A DNA stretch of 20,784 nt from Reticulitermes lucifugus. Its lineage: Eukaryota > Arthropoda > Insecta > Blattodea > Rhinotermitidae. The stretch's first letter is position 1. Each line of letters starts with the position of its first letter. The notes below the pieces were generated by a model. It had not been told where the DNA came from, ran no database searches, and was given only the letters and a program-made list of their open reading frames with translations. This document shows positions 9,580 to 19,431 of this stretch, piece after piece. Position numbers and translations under genes: made by a program. The stretch is from contig JAKCWW010004613.1 in the NCBI GenBank assembly GCA_026260175.1, forward strand, positions 14,716 through 35,499. Direction: 5' to 3'.

Positions 9580-10640
9580 GCTGTATTACGTTTCTTAGAG
9601 TCAGTTTGTTAAGACGGACAGTGCAGCGACTGGTTCGTTTAGTTCAGTATATGAAACACTTCTTTTTGAAATGCCGTAGGAGTTAAAAATGTATATACTT
9701 TGTTATCCCATGGAGTGGAATACTTCATGAGATGCTGATAGTCGCTCAACAGGCCAACAAATTCTCCGCCTTAAAGTTCAGAGTGTAACAAGTATGCTCG
9801 TTTCGTATCGTCTTGTTGGGTGGAATTCCTGCATAATTCTGTGCGGCCACAAACCACTTATCATGTCTGCATTTACAACATTCTCTTTCAGCTTATCTGA
9901 CGTCAGAATCACGCTTTGTCTTACTCTGACCAGACTCTGAATTCTGAAGTCTTCATTACAGGTAAAGCTCCACAGGCGTATTTACGACAATCGGCAATGC
10001 TTGATGATCTGCAAGCACTAAGAAATACATGCTACAGCACTGCTTGAGAGAAATTACTGCAAAGAAAATTACTGCATTAATTTCCTTACAGCTGTCGATA
10101 GCTAACGCAGTGTCTAATGTTCGAGGTAGTGTTCTGCCATATTACACAGTTCTATAGCAGCCGTTGATTGTTTACTGCTCAAGAATCTTCGTCGAATCCA
10201 TTTTTACTGACATGTTTTTCAGGGGCTGTGTGCAAAATTTGCTGACAGCTGTGCATGAGAGAAATCGTGTATGCAGAATTAATCGAAAGACCGGTTGTTA
10301 TAAATATCCGCTCTTGCGGAATATACGGAAGCCACAGTTGTTAAGGCGACTTACAAGTAATATGTCAACATTTTCGGGTACATATATTCTTTGAGTTACA
10401 TTTTTATCAATGTTGTAACGTGTAGCTAATGCTGTTATATTTTTAACAAGGGAAGCAATCACATTGCAGAGGAACAACCACTGCCAACGTTAGTTTGTAT
10501 GTTGTTTGTAATGGTGGTAACTTGTAAACTTACGTATCTGCTTGAGTTTTTCGTATTCAAGACCATTTGACATAGTTAAAAAAGTACACATTTCTGTAAC
10601 TGCACTATTATTACTGCGAACAAAGGCATTTATTTACACC
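9580..10640. other. Unassigned AT-rich stretch left of the transposase remnant
   Basis: No gene could be supported. Part of the region immediately left of 10640 may be the 5' untranslated end of the mariner-like element. I could not identify a terminal inverted repeat there. The 76-codon frame at 10164-10394 has no recognisable motif. Confidence 0.45.
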
Positions 10641-10649
10641 ATACACAAG

Positions 10650-11530
10650 TGAGGAATATGCTAATCAGAATTTTATACATGTTTTTTTGCAATGGGAAAG
10701 CAATAAGTGCAGTTGTAGAATATCGACACAGTGGTCAGGCCGGAGACAAGATGAGGAGAACATTGTCGCTATTGCTGCATATAATTAGCAACAGAACAGT
10801 GGACGAATTTCTTCAGAACTTGGCATTAATCGCGTGTCAGTCTGCGAGCAATATCGTTTGAAGATCTTTACCCATTTCACTTTAAATATCTATGAATATG
10901 TTCCTATGTTCTAAGGTTAGAGTTTTTCATGTTAATTGTGCTCTGCCCCTTGGTGCTTCTCCCTGGTGAAGCACAATTTACAGCAATAGAGTGAATGGAA
11001 CAACACATATTCCTGGTCTCCAGCGAATTATAATGAAAAGAATATGGATAGTTTCTAGAAAATCTCAATAAACACGCGGTGTCGCATGGTTTTTAACAGA
11101 ATTTTTGAAACTCACGTTTTCGAAGGCCGCCTCACAGAGCGATTGTCCATCAAATTTCTGCAAACATAGCTGCCTCCACTTCTCCAGGAAATGCCTCTAA
11201 TAACACGATTTCGTGCAACACGATGGAGTCCACCACACATCAACCTACAGGTGACATTTTCTGCATGACACATATCCTGGTGGATGCGGGACACTTACTT
11301 GGCCACCAAGATCTCCTGATATTTTTCCTCTCAATGTTTTATATTTCGGGACATTTGAAGTATTTGGTTGACGAAGTGAAAACGAACAATTGAGAAGCAC
11401 TTCTTCACAGAGAACTGGATGCTGCAGAGCGAGCACGATACAACCCGGACTTTCGTCAGAGGGCCTTAAACGAGCTACGCAGTGAATCGCGGTTGATGAA
11501 GCACAGACAAGTGTTACAGTAGATTTAAGT
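10650..11530 (+). pseudogene. Dead mariner/Tc1-superfamily transposase with DUF4817-like N-terminus
   Basis: A cut-and-paste DDE transposase can be followed in order through shifting plus-strand frames. The N-terminal part, ILYMFFCNGKAISAVVEY (about 10670-10725), resembles the DUF4817 helix-turn-helix start. SGRRQDEENIVAIAA and SSELGINRVSV (about 10730-10860) match the second DNA-binding part. The first catalytic block reads GEAQFT near 10965, where relatives have DEATFT. LTERLSIKFLQT, a stop, then LPPLLQEMPLITR follow at 11130-11210, then the HDG block (about 11218-11226). WPPRSPDIFPLNVLYFGT (about 11300-11355) is the third block, with N for the expected D. There are at least three frameshifts and several stops. 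Family members are usually about 350 residues, so nearly the whole gene is represented. Minus-strand frames here are shadows. Confidence 0.82.
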
Positions 11531-11534
11531 CGTA

Positions 11535-12690
11535 AATTTAACATTTTACGGCATAGCAGGTTTACATATAAGCATTCGTGACAGTTGCGGAATAAGACAG
11601 TTTCATCTCTTGAAATTAGAACACCCGTAACTCTGTGACCAGCGCGAATAGGACACATGTTACTACAAAATTCTTTGTTTATCACTTTCTAAAATTAGTT
11701 CACTTTCTCTCGGGATAGTTTGTGTATTGTATTTCTTCAGGTTATACTCTTTAGCGTAAGGATTTTTTCTGTGGCCTTGCCATTTCCAATCGCACATCTG
11801 ATCAGCTTGTGTCACCCACCACAATTCCGAGTTTTGGGCGACTGCCACCTCATTCATGCTTGCGTTCTAACCTGCCATTCACTCAGTAACTCTCCTTTGG
11901 CTAAGGACAGATATTCGGCAGCCCTGCGTCGCCCTTCTAATTAATTCATATCTTCCATCAGGTCTCGTTATACTACCGACCTCCATACAGTAAATGCAGA
12001 CCATTCACACCCATCTAGTGCCGGCGTGCAGAATACATGGCGCTCTACCCGACTCCTTCATACGTGCCAAATCGAAGCGCGGCAGGAAGCTTTTATTGAG
12101 TGGTGTTTATTAATTAAATGTTGGGACAATCTGCGCTACCTTACATAAGTGTCAGAATGCTTTTTACAGACTGTACTCTGCTGTCAACGATTAATCACGT
12201 TTTAGCACGGAAGCAAGAAGTTCCGTTTCTTATCTCCTACACGAAAGTAAAGGCGGTGTGAGGATGGGGGATGTCTGCACTGCACACAACGAGATGGGGT
12301 CCGACTCTCTGCTGTGTACGTGTTATATACGTGTGTGTGTTTTGTGCGTCCGAGTGTTTGCGACATCGATCTAAGGCAAACAATATTGTCCTCTTCAAAA
12401 TACTGAGGAAAAAAAAAACATGTTTGACGAAACTTCAGTCAGGAGAGTTTTGGTGGCTGAGTTTTCCTCTTTTACCTCAACAAACTTCCCTCAGTACAGT
12501 AACGTACGAGAATTGAAGTCGGGTTGTTGAGGGTGGGTGCCGTAGAATGGGTTCATGACGTATGTAGATTGATCCTGAGGTTAGTAACAACGTCCTTCAT
12601 GCTACGAAGGTTATACAGGTTATATAGCGTCGAGTGAGATGGTAATATGGTTATATGTGATCAATATGAAGGTGGTCTTGGTGTGTTTGA
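11535..12690. other. Unassigned stretch right of the transposase remnant
   Basis: The first 150 bases may be the mariner element's 3' untranslated region and end; no inverted repeat partner was found. A somewhat GC-richer part at about 11780-12090 reads partly open on the minus strand but contains no motif I recognise. A short GT-rich run lies near 12325-12340. No host gene could be supported. Confidence 0.4.
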
Positions 12691-12745
12691 AGGTATCATT
12701 CCAGGATTCGTCTAGACTCTAGACGAATATGCTAGAATAATACCT
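12691..12745. repeat. 55-bp palindrome with a perfect 23-base core
   Basis: The core at 12706-12728 is ATTCGTCTAGA, C, TCTAGACGAAT, an 11-bp perfect inverted repeat around a single base. After a small asymmetric bulge, pairing resumes between 12691-12704 and 12732-12745 (GGTATCATTCCAG against CTAGAATAATACC, 11 of 13). The 13-mer TCTAGACTCTAGA recurs at 12749-12761. It may be a solo foldback element or a structured site. It is too short to hold a gene. Confidence 0.8.
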
Positions 12746-12748
12746 ACA

Positions 12749-12761
12749 TCTAGACTCTAGA
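12749..12761. repeat. Second copy of the TCTAGACTCTAGA palindromic 13-mer
   Basis: An exact repeat of the central 13 bases of the larger palindrome (12711-12723), 38 bp further on and palindromic about its own central C. Confidence 0.85.
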
Positions 12762-12810
12762 AGGAGTGAGGAAATTCATGGAAGAACTCAGTCCAAAATA
12801 TCTGGTAAAC

Positions 12811-12852
12811 CAGAGGGGCACAACCTTTTTTAAAAGCGGGCCACTCAGCCAC
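12811..12852 (+). mobile_element. hAT-like transposon end, truncated
   Basis: CAGAGGGGCACAACCTTTTT followed by GCGGGCCACTCAG resembles the terminal and GGGCCAC-type subterminal sequence of hAT elements, as in the MITE at 7241. No partner end was found downstream, so the element is incomplete. Confidence 0.4.
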
Positions 12853-12859
12853 GAGTGAT

Positions 12860-13440
12860 ATGCTGGTTTTATTTAAGAATCATACGGGAAAGTGGCATGC
12901 ACTGTGTCGGCAAAATGCAGACATATTCATCTTAAACTTGACTGCACATATTACCGCCAAACTTTAGAGTTTTCATAAGTTTAGAACTGTAGGACGTAAG
13001 TCCACGCAATACGAAATTAAACTATATGAATTTCGAAACCTTTGTGTCCTGCTCACAGGCAACGAAATAATACGACTTTACTCACGTAAAACTCACTAAG
13101 CATCCCTCCTGATGACCCCATGATCACACGTACATTTAACCTATGTATTACCTTATCGCGCTGCAGCATATGGTTTTGCCAGCATAGCGAGCAAGCTGCA
13201 CTGGTCATAACATGGCTCGAGCTTACAAGGCCACACACACCGCATTATCACTACGTTGGCTCGCGTGTTCTGTCAGCGACCATAAACGCCCTGAATTATC
13301 TGACCACTGTAATTAAATCTTTCTTAAAAGGATTTATAGCTATCGACGCCCCTCTGAAGCGGTGAATTACGGATATAATCAAAAGGACAATTTCAATTGT
13401 ATCAATCGATAATTTGAATATAGTATTAGTTTTCAGGTAT
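12860..13440. other. Unassigned stretch
   Basis: There are overlapping frames on both strands (13053-13238 minus, 13120-13365 plus) without recognisable motifs. No repeat boundaries could be set. Confidence 0.4.
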
Positions 13441-13449
13441 ATCATATTT

Positions 13450-13645
13450 GAAAGCTAAATTACCGGGTTCGATTCCTGTCAGAGGCAGATATTTTATCTT
13501 TTTCTCTGCGACGAATTTGAATCTAGGGACCAGCCAAATTTGTGTTACGCGGTTAGCAGTGGTTCTATCTCCGGGCACAAAGGGCCCGAAACCTGACGCT
13601 GACCACTCACCTGCATCTTGCTTCGCAGTTAAGAATTCACAAAGC
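13450..13645 (+). mobile_element. 5'-truncated tRNA-derived SINE fragment
   Basis: It begins within a tRNA-like T arm: a good B box, GGGTTCGATTCC, at 13463-13474, within ACCGGGTTCGATTCCTGTCA. An AGAGGCAGATATTTTATCTT segment and a non-tRNA body (TAGGGACCAGCC, GGTTCTATCTCCGGGC) follow. The A box is missing or mutated beyond recognition. No target duplication was seen. The frames on both strands here are shadows; 'LTGIEPG' in the minus frame is simply the translated B box. Confidence 0.6.
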
Positions 13646-13699
13646 TTTATCTCCACAACTGCTGTACGTCTTCACACGTGGTATTTAGGCACACCTGCA

Positions 13700-14370
13700 A
13701 GTGCATCTTTACCTTTGAGGGTGGGCAGCAGTTCAGTTCTGCAGCAAATGATCTTATTTGCCTTCTTAATAAGGAACCGAATTAATGCAACTAGCTATTC
13801 AGTTACAATTAGTATCAGCTAACCTATTCGTTTTATAGACTTCGCAGCTCATCATACTGTAATGACCTAAGCTGCAGGAGACGGCACTCTTTGAATGTAA
13901 AACTTATTATATTGTAACAACATTCACATCTAATAGAGACTGACACGCGCCTTGAATCACGTGCCCCCAGGACCCTCAGATGGTTGACTGATTGATGTTT
14001 GGTTCTCGCTTCTACTATGTCCCACGGAGACGTAGAAGCCATCCGAACAAATATTAGCATTGCTGAACTCTTCCGTTTCATGTTTTATTCAAAGGCCTGA
14101 CATAATACAACGAAGGACATTGATTCTTAAGTACAGGCAGCTTAGAAAGCATTGTGAAGAGAAGTCAGTGACGTCAGAGGCCGTTGTACCGAAATCACAA
14201 GTGTAGCATTTAACCTGCCAACAAAAAGGTTATTTTTGCGAGCTTCCCACTGATTTATTTGTGAGAGAACGTGGGTGTTGAACACCGCCAGTAGCTGAGT
14301 CCATTGTTGGAAATGTTTCCGAGCCAGTTTAATTCACTCCTCGTTATAAATTTATCGTGCTTCAAAATAG
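13700..14370. other. Unassigned stretch
   Basis: An 82-codon minus-strand frame (13833-14081) contains SPWDIVEARTKHQSVNHLRV, which looks protein-like but is not recognised. It might be part of an unknown repeat. No splice-flanked exon could be supported. Confidence 0.35.
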
Positions 14371-14374
14371 GTGT

Positions 14375-14496
14375 TTTCTGAAAGATTCTTCCGCCAGATA
14401 TATACCTTCCTTGCCTTCCTCATCCAGGCTGCATGCCCAGTCCATCTTATTTTCCTGGATCTCATTATTTTAACAAAGCTACTCTCAGGTAATCTG
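14375..14496 (-). pseudogene. RTE-type LINE reverse transcriptase C-terminal segment, copy A
   Basis: On the minus strand the translation gives YRLPESSFVKIMRSRKIRWT, GHAAWMRKARKVYIWRKNLSE. This corresponds to the conserved SRRLRWAGHVARM...KVYKVLVGKPEG block near the C-terminus of RTE/BovB-like LINE polyproteins (family pattern known from memory). It breaks off where GKRPLGRPRRRW should follow. There are no catalytic reverse transcriptase motifs, only this tail portion. It lies directly after copy B in the same orientation. Confidence 0.72.
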
Positions 14497-14529
14497 TATG
14501 AACACAGAAGTTTTCTTCATGCGCTATAG

Positions 14530-14690
14530 TAAATTGTACAATGTATATAATATTATACTCCCATCTATGTCTAGATCTTCCCAGTGGTTTCTTTCCTTCA
14601 GGAATCTCCACCAAACTTTGTATGCACTCTCTTCTCCCCCATACGCGCCACCTGTCCTGCCCATCCTCCTCGGTTAGATAGTTCTAATAA
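14530..14690 (-). pseudogene. RTE-type LINE reverse transcriptase C-terminal segment, copy B
   Basis: On the minus strand WAGQVARMGEKRVHTKFGGDS is followed, after a one-base frame change, by PEGKKPLGRSRHRWEYN. This is the same protein segment as in copy A but extends further towards the C-terminus. The frameshift and later stops show it is dead. The missing 3' part of the family (the WIHLAQDR and TTAG-tail region) is seen elsewhere at 4473, 9449, 19432 and 20247. Confidence 0.78.
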
Positions 14691-14699
14691 TATTTTTTG

Positions 14700-15310
14700 A
14701 GTATAAATCACGAAGCACCTCAAATTTTGAAGTATAAAATAGGAAAGGAATGTCTAGTGTACACATAGAGGGACATGACGTTGTTCTAACGCTGCAGGAA
14801 AGCTGTTCTGACAACAAAAATCACGGTAGTACTCCCTTCAGTGGAGTGGAGGCATTATCGTCATGGTTGTTCAGAGATGAGTGTCACCTGTAATTAGGTG
14901 ATGACGTACCTCCATGAGAGGATTGTTCACGTTCAATATAACAGTACTCGTGATACGTCATGCGCTATATTAAGTAATAATAAGCTTTATAAGCGTGTTA
15001 GTAACTTTTCCATTATACCAGCTGTTTAAATGTAATATTTTACAGAGAAAAGTGACAAGCATTACGTTCATAGATTCAGCTCTTACCTCGCATTACACAC
15101 ACTCCTTCTCCATTATAAAATCCAGTCAATTAATGATTTTGTTTCTGAGAACCGTACTACATACAGAAATAAAATCTATGGGCAGAATGTGGATTGTCTG
15201 AATGCTAAACCTGGTGGCACATATTGTAACCAGTAGGCTTTATATGTTTAAATTATAATAATGAATTAATAAACTACCGCTAAGTACAACTCTATTCATT
15301 GTACAACAAT
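14700..15310. other. Unassigned AT-rich stretch
   Basis: No gene, tRNA-like head or repeat boundary could be supported. The 68-codon frame at 14995-15201 has no motif. Confidence 0.45.
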
Positions 15311-15317
15311 AGCATGT

Positions 15318-15435
15318 GAGTAATAAGCTACATGTTCCGGCACAAGAGGGCCAGCATCATGATTTATTTACAGGTATAAAAGTAAGTAAAGCCTGATGAT
15401 AGCCTCTTGGGCCGAAACATGTAACTTATTCTTCA
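15318..15435. repeat. Inverted pair of a GAAACATG-containing structured motif
   Basis: The right arm (15391-15435) contains CTGATGATAGCC, CTCTTGGGCCGAAACATG and TAACTTATT. The left arm (15318-15362) is the same sequence inverted, with a few differences, so the two could fold into a long hairpin around a 28-base spacer. CTGATGA...GAAAC is the conserved core string of hammerhead ribozymes, and GCC/GGC can pair between them. One extra unpaired base on the GAAAC side and a two-base bulge spoil the canonical fold. The likely source is a Penelope-like element terminus (inference). Confidence 0.55.
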
Positions 15436-15439
15436 CAGA

Positions 15440-16895
15440 TTATTGTTATATAATAAATAGAATTCTGTTTGGCGTAGTGGTATTGATTAGTTTTTTAAAA
15501 CAAATGGTAAGCCCTTCATCAAAATGCTTAAACCATAGTCCAAAGTTCACAGTCACAACGTTTGTCATTGGTTTCGATTTATCACTCCTAACTAAAGGGT
15601 TGGTGTCAATGTCACTGATGAGTGGTCAGTAGTCGTGTTTTTATTCGGGCCGTCTCAGCTTCGTATCTTGGCCTGACCAACATAGACTGTTGCAGCACAG
15701 TCCTTCAGACCCCTGGACTTCTCGCCGGGGAGATAAATCGATATTATGATCGATGTTTTGTGGTCTTCGTCTGTGCCTCCAAATGAATGACTGTACAAAC
15801 ACCTGACCAACAGATTTGTAAATTAGCGCTCCTTTTAATAACTGCTAATACTCTCATATCATTCGACTCTGTAAGCTATAAAGTTGAAAGAATGTCGTCG
15901 AACAACTTCAGAGTCAGTAAATTCTACTTCATTTTATATAATGTGTTAACTATTAACTGCTTCTATTGAAATACTAATATTAATTATATTTCCTTTAGCT
16001 CCTGCAGAATCTAGTCAGACATCGCGAGGCGTAACAGGTATATTGTCTCTTAAATGATGTAATTTTCTAAAATTAAGTGAATTTTAATTTATGAAATTAC
16101 GTTTCTGTGTCTGCAGTTCATGTCGATAATACATCAAAATTAAACATGTGTGGTGTGATGTAAAACTTGTTTTATTCAGAAACAAAAACATAAACCTTCA
16201 AGCCTTTACGTCACCAAGACAAAAGGTATTAGAATTTTTCAATTTATTAACACTTATCATTTAGACTAAAAGTCATTAAACATCAGAAGCCTAAGGAACC
16301 TAAGACTTTTAGACGTATCATATTTATTCGGCTTCCAGTATTTGTCCTGAACAATTATATGGATACTCACACAAAAATCAACAGGAAGGAAATCAGTCTT
16401 AAACGCGTTAATTGTATTTTCATATGTCTAATTGGTTTTTATGCTTTTATGGCTGTAAATATCTAATACAGTAAAATTATTCGCACAAAAGATGTCATAC
16501 TGCATATTCAGCAAGTGGTTACATCTCTTTCTTTAAATGTAGCCAACGCCATACATGAATTGAATAAGATTTGAAAGTCTCAGCTGGGTTTATATTTTAT
16601 GTCATGAAAAATTGTTTTTGTAAAACGTGTCATATTAAAGAAGAGTATAATTGTAGACGTGTGTTTTAGAGGTACGTAAGATATACTCCCGTATTTGACC
16701 GATGTGGGCCAAAATTAAATTTATTTTACAATATTTAATATGTGTTCCTTTTATCCAGCTTTGACTAAATCCGCTGAAATCTTTCGGCTGTGAAATGTGC
16801 TATTGTATAGCGTTTCGAATTACATCATAATTTTATGCTTATAGCGTAAACGTTGTATAAATAAAATGACATCCAATCAATTTTGCAGTTTTGGT
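15440..16895. other. Unassigned AT-rich stretch
   Basis: The sequence is strongly AT-rich between 15960 and 16890. A CCCC..GGGG hairpin-like segment lies at about 15711-15731. The two short plus-strand frames (15396-15632, 15787-15969) have no recognisable motif. Nothing else could be supported. Confidence 0.45.
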
Positions 16896-16900
16896 TATTT

Positions 16901-17308
16901 TCATTTCGCAAGCCCTGGAGACAAATAAATTGTGAGAATTTTTCGTCCCCAAAGTGATACGTGAATACAAACTCTACGAGTGAAGCGTAATTGACCACAC
17001 GTGTTAGAATGTCGAAAAGGTAGCCTGCGGCTATAATTGGGCATAATAATGTGGTATCCAGGATGATTGTCTTTTACAGTGACACAGGCTTGAACTTCAA
17101 AGTGGGAGCTCACAGTAATTATCTTCCTGCTTAAATTAAGAATTTTGTGGAAGAAGGGCTTATAGTCCTCTTTTGAACAAGTACTTACATTACCTAAGGG
17201 ACAACACAGACTGTCGGGGTTCCGTAACATTGTCAAAGGTATGTGGGCCAAAGGGAGATGACGTAACAAAGAAGTAGGAAAAAGTTCTGCGTACGTAATT
17301 AATTTCAT
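16901..17308 (-). other. Unrecognised 135-codon open frame, coding status doubtful
   Basis: Open from an ATG at 17308. A consensus-like donor, AATGTAAGTAC, occurs within it (about 17184-17194), so only the first 40 codons or so would be exonic if spliced. No domain, signal peptide or membrane helix is evident. It may be chance or a piece of an unknown repeat. Confidence 0.18.
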
Positions 17309-17407
17309 ATTCTTTTGTCTGCTGATTACGTAATATTGTTAACGTGACAGAACTGATAATGAAGTCTAAACTGATGGTCTTTTAGGTTTATACAGTGTAG
17401 AGGATGG

Positions 17408-17458
17408 TACGTTTTCTCGACGTTTCGGGGGGACGTGTTACTTCCATTTTGAAGGTGT
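17408..17458 (-). mobile_element. Third GAAACGTCG-type retroelement terminus motif
   Basis: On the minus strand TTCAAAATGGAAG is followed by ACGTCCCCCCGAAACGTCG. The layout (an AAATGR box, a short variable segment, then CGAAACGTCG) parallels the motif at 3821-3856. Flanking sequence differs, so these would be different subfamilies. It sits inside an unrecognised 134-codon minus frame (17326-17730) that may be part of the same element. Confidence 0.4.
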
Positions 17459-17739
17459 CTGAAATTGGTTTTTATCGGCTTATTCTCCTGCACGGTGTAA
17501 GAGCACAAAAGACAATCACCTGTGCAACACCTACCATGTAAACCTGAAAACTTACATGATAATAATGTGCTGGACGGAGCACGCAACGTGCGTTGAGATT
17601 GGAGAAGTGCACGTAAGATGTTTGTTGAGAAACGGCAGTATGACAGAGCGCTTTGGAGACCGTGTCTCATATGGGAGTGAAGTAATATTGGGGATCTCAG
17701 GCGAAGAGCTTGTGAAAGGATGGACGGCATCAGACTAGG

Positions 17740-18930
17740 CTAGAAGCAGAGGCTTTTAGAAATAGGAATATGGTGATGAACTTGATCCTTCCATAAAAAC
17801 TAGGGATTTATTTTCCAAGTGAAGCGCCGTCAGCCGTTGAGAAAACACCAAATATGTAATCAATCAGGAGGGTAGGTATTTGGTACTTTGCTGACATGCC
17901 AAAATCAAAGGAGTTTTATTTTGAGTTTAAATATTTAAGTGCATGAAACTAATTTAATTTTGAGAAAATATGTAACGTATTTTATTATAGTTATAATTTC
18001 ACAGACATGAGATACTACTGCTGCTACTACTACTATGACTACTTAAATTTAAATACTGCTAATACCGCTACTAACTAGCGTAACTTCTAAAATTATAATA
18101 ATAGTAATAACAGTATAAATATCGTGCAAATTCATACGGCAGCTGTCGTGAAAAATCAGTAATCCTAAGAATGCGGTAGGCCAAGTAAATAAATTTTACG
18201 CAGTAGATCTCATTTGGACAAGAAATTTCACACCTTTTATGGAAGCAGATGTTTCAATACTGTGTTCACAGGAGCTCGCTCTATAGGCTACTAACCACTA
18301 GGATTTGAAATAAAAATAGAACATTCTTGTCATTATAATAACAAGCCATCACCTGCAGGCGGGATAGCGCCTTCACTTGAAGGATCGTAATTACAGCATC
18401 CGTTCTTCGCCGTCTTTTGTCTTAAAACAAACAGCACCAAAATAATTATATTTGTTATCCTTACCTTACACATCTTTAATAAACTCATTCTTAGTGTTTC
18501 CTTGCCTTAAATATTCATTTTTGACAATCAATAGCCAGTTTCTACACTGAGAGTGTATTTTTAACTCTTAATAACCACAAAAACTAGTACACAGTAATAC
18601 AGAAAAACTGAATTTTTCTCACATATCATTAAGGTATTAAGCCCTGTGGTTAGTATAACACCTGTTCTACGTTAAGAAACTCTATTTGTCACACACATCT
18701 ATGTGTTTCACGTAATTTTCCCTACAAACCCGTAATAAACACTCGGTTGTTGTAATGCAGTTATGTAAAAGAAAGAATGTTACTGTCAGTAACCCTTTAC
18801 CAATCTAGACGGAGTGACATTACATAAGCCATGAATCTTCAGCGACACCGCTATGAGGACCTTTAATCCCGCAAAATAAGGATTTCGTTTACTGTGCTGT
18901 AAGAAATGAATCTTTCAGCGTAAATCAGGT
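17740..18930. other. Unassigned AT-rich stretch with a CTA/CTG triplet run
   Basis: A trinucleotide-rich run (ACTACTGCTGCTACTACTAC) lies at about 18013-18034. The rest is low-complexity AT-rich sequence without supported genes. Confidence 0.5.
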
Positions 18931-18934
18931 AATG

Positions 18935-19160
18935 CCGTAGCCCGGCATTTGGATAAGGCGTTTATAGTCCAAATATATGGTATTATGCATTGGAACCTGC
19001 GTGGTTACCTAGCGACGAACCGGATGGTCTCCAGCAACCATTATGACGAAAGAAAACTGGTAAAACAGCAGGAGTTTTTATTATTAACTAACCATGTGCC
19101 CGTTATACGACGGGCAGCTATGACATTCACAGGATACTTAACCTAAGCGCTGTAATCGTA
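18935..19160 (+). other. Possible unclassified repeat with a 7-bp stem
   Basis: TGCCCGT and ACGGGCA at about 19095-19114 form a perfect 7-bp stem with a six-base loop. The surrounding 65-codon frame (18949-19146) reads through YLATNRMVSSNHYDERKL without a recognised motif. The evenness of the sequence suggests a dispersed repeat, but I cannot name it. Confidence 0.25.
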
Positions 19161-19163
19161 GAA

Positions 19164-19213
19164 AATAATCGATAATAATTGTTGTTGGTTGCTACCAATT
19201 GCTATCGATTATT
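19164..19213. repeat. 50-base hairpin with two paired layers
   Basis: AATAATCGATA (19164-19174) pairs perfectly with TATCGATTATT (19203-19213). Inside it TTGGT pairs with ACCAA around a TGCT loop (19185-19198). The two layers are separated by an unpaired side bulge. Confidence 0.75.
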
Positions 19214-19431
19214 GTCAATAACAATCGAACAGAGGTGTCTCACTCACTCAGCCACTCAGTCACATTAGAGCACTGTGTAAGGTAAACACACCAGACACTG
19301 GGCGGTATCCAATTTAGCCTAAATGCGGTACTGCAAACGTTAAAATATCAGCAAAAATTGTCGTGGTCTTTATGGGATTCGAAACCTAACTACAGAAAGT
19401 GAAGGAATTTTACTCTTTCTCATTGTTCATC

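Noticed and set aside
10649-10861. 70-codon plus-strand frame as a stand-alone small gene
   Set aside because: Its first part is the DUF4817-like start of the dead transposase; the homology then passes to another frame.
11245-11685. 146-codon minus-strand open frame
   Set aside because: The plus strand of the same bases carries the mariner transposase motifs in order, so this frame is a shadow.
13426-13656. 76-codon minus-strand frame containing LTGIEPG
   Set aside because: This phrase is the reverse translation of a tRNA B box in a SINE fragment and is a common annotation artefact.
15391-15425. A genuine active hammerhead ribozyme
   Set aside because: The conserved strings are present, but stem II does not begin directly next to the core and no properly placed stem I could be drawn. 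It is kept only as a related-looking motif.
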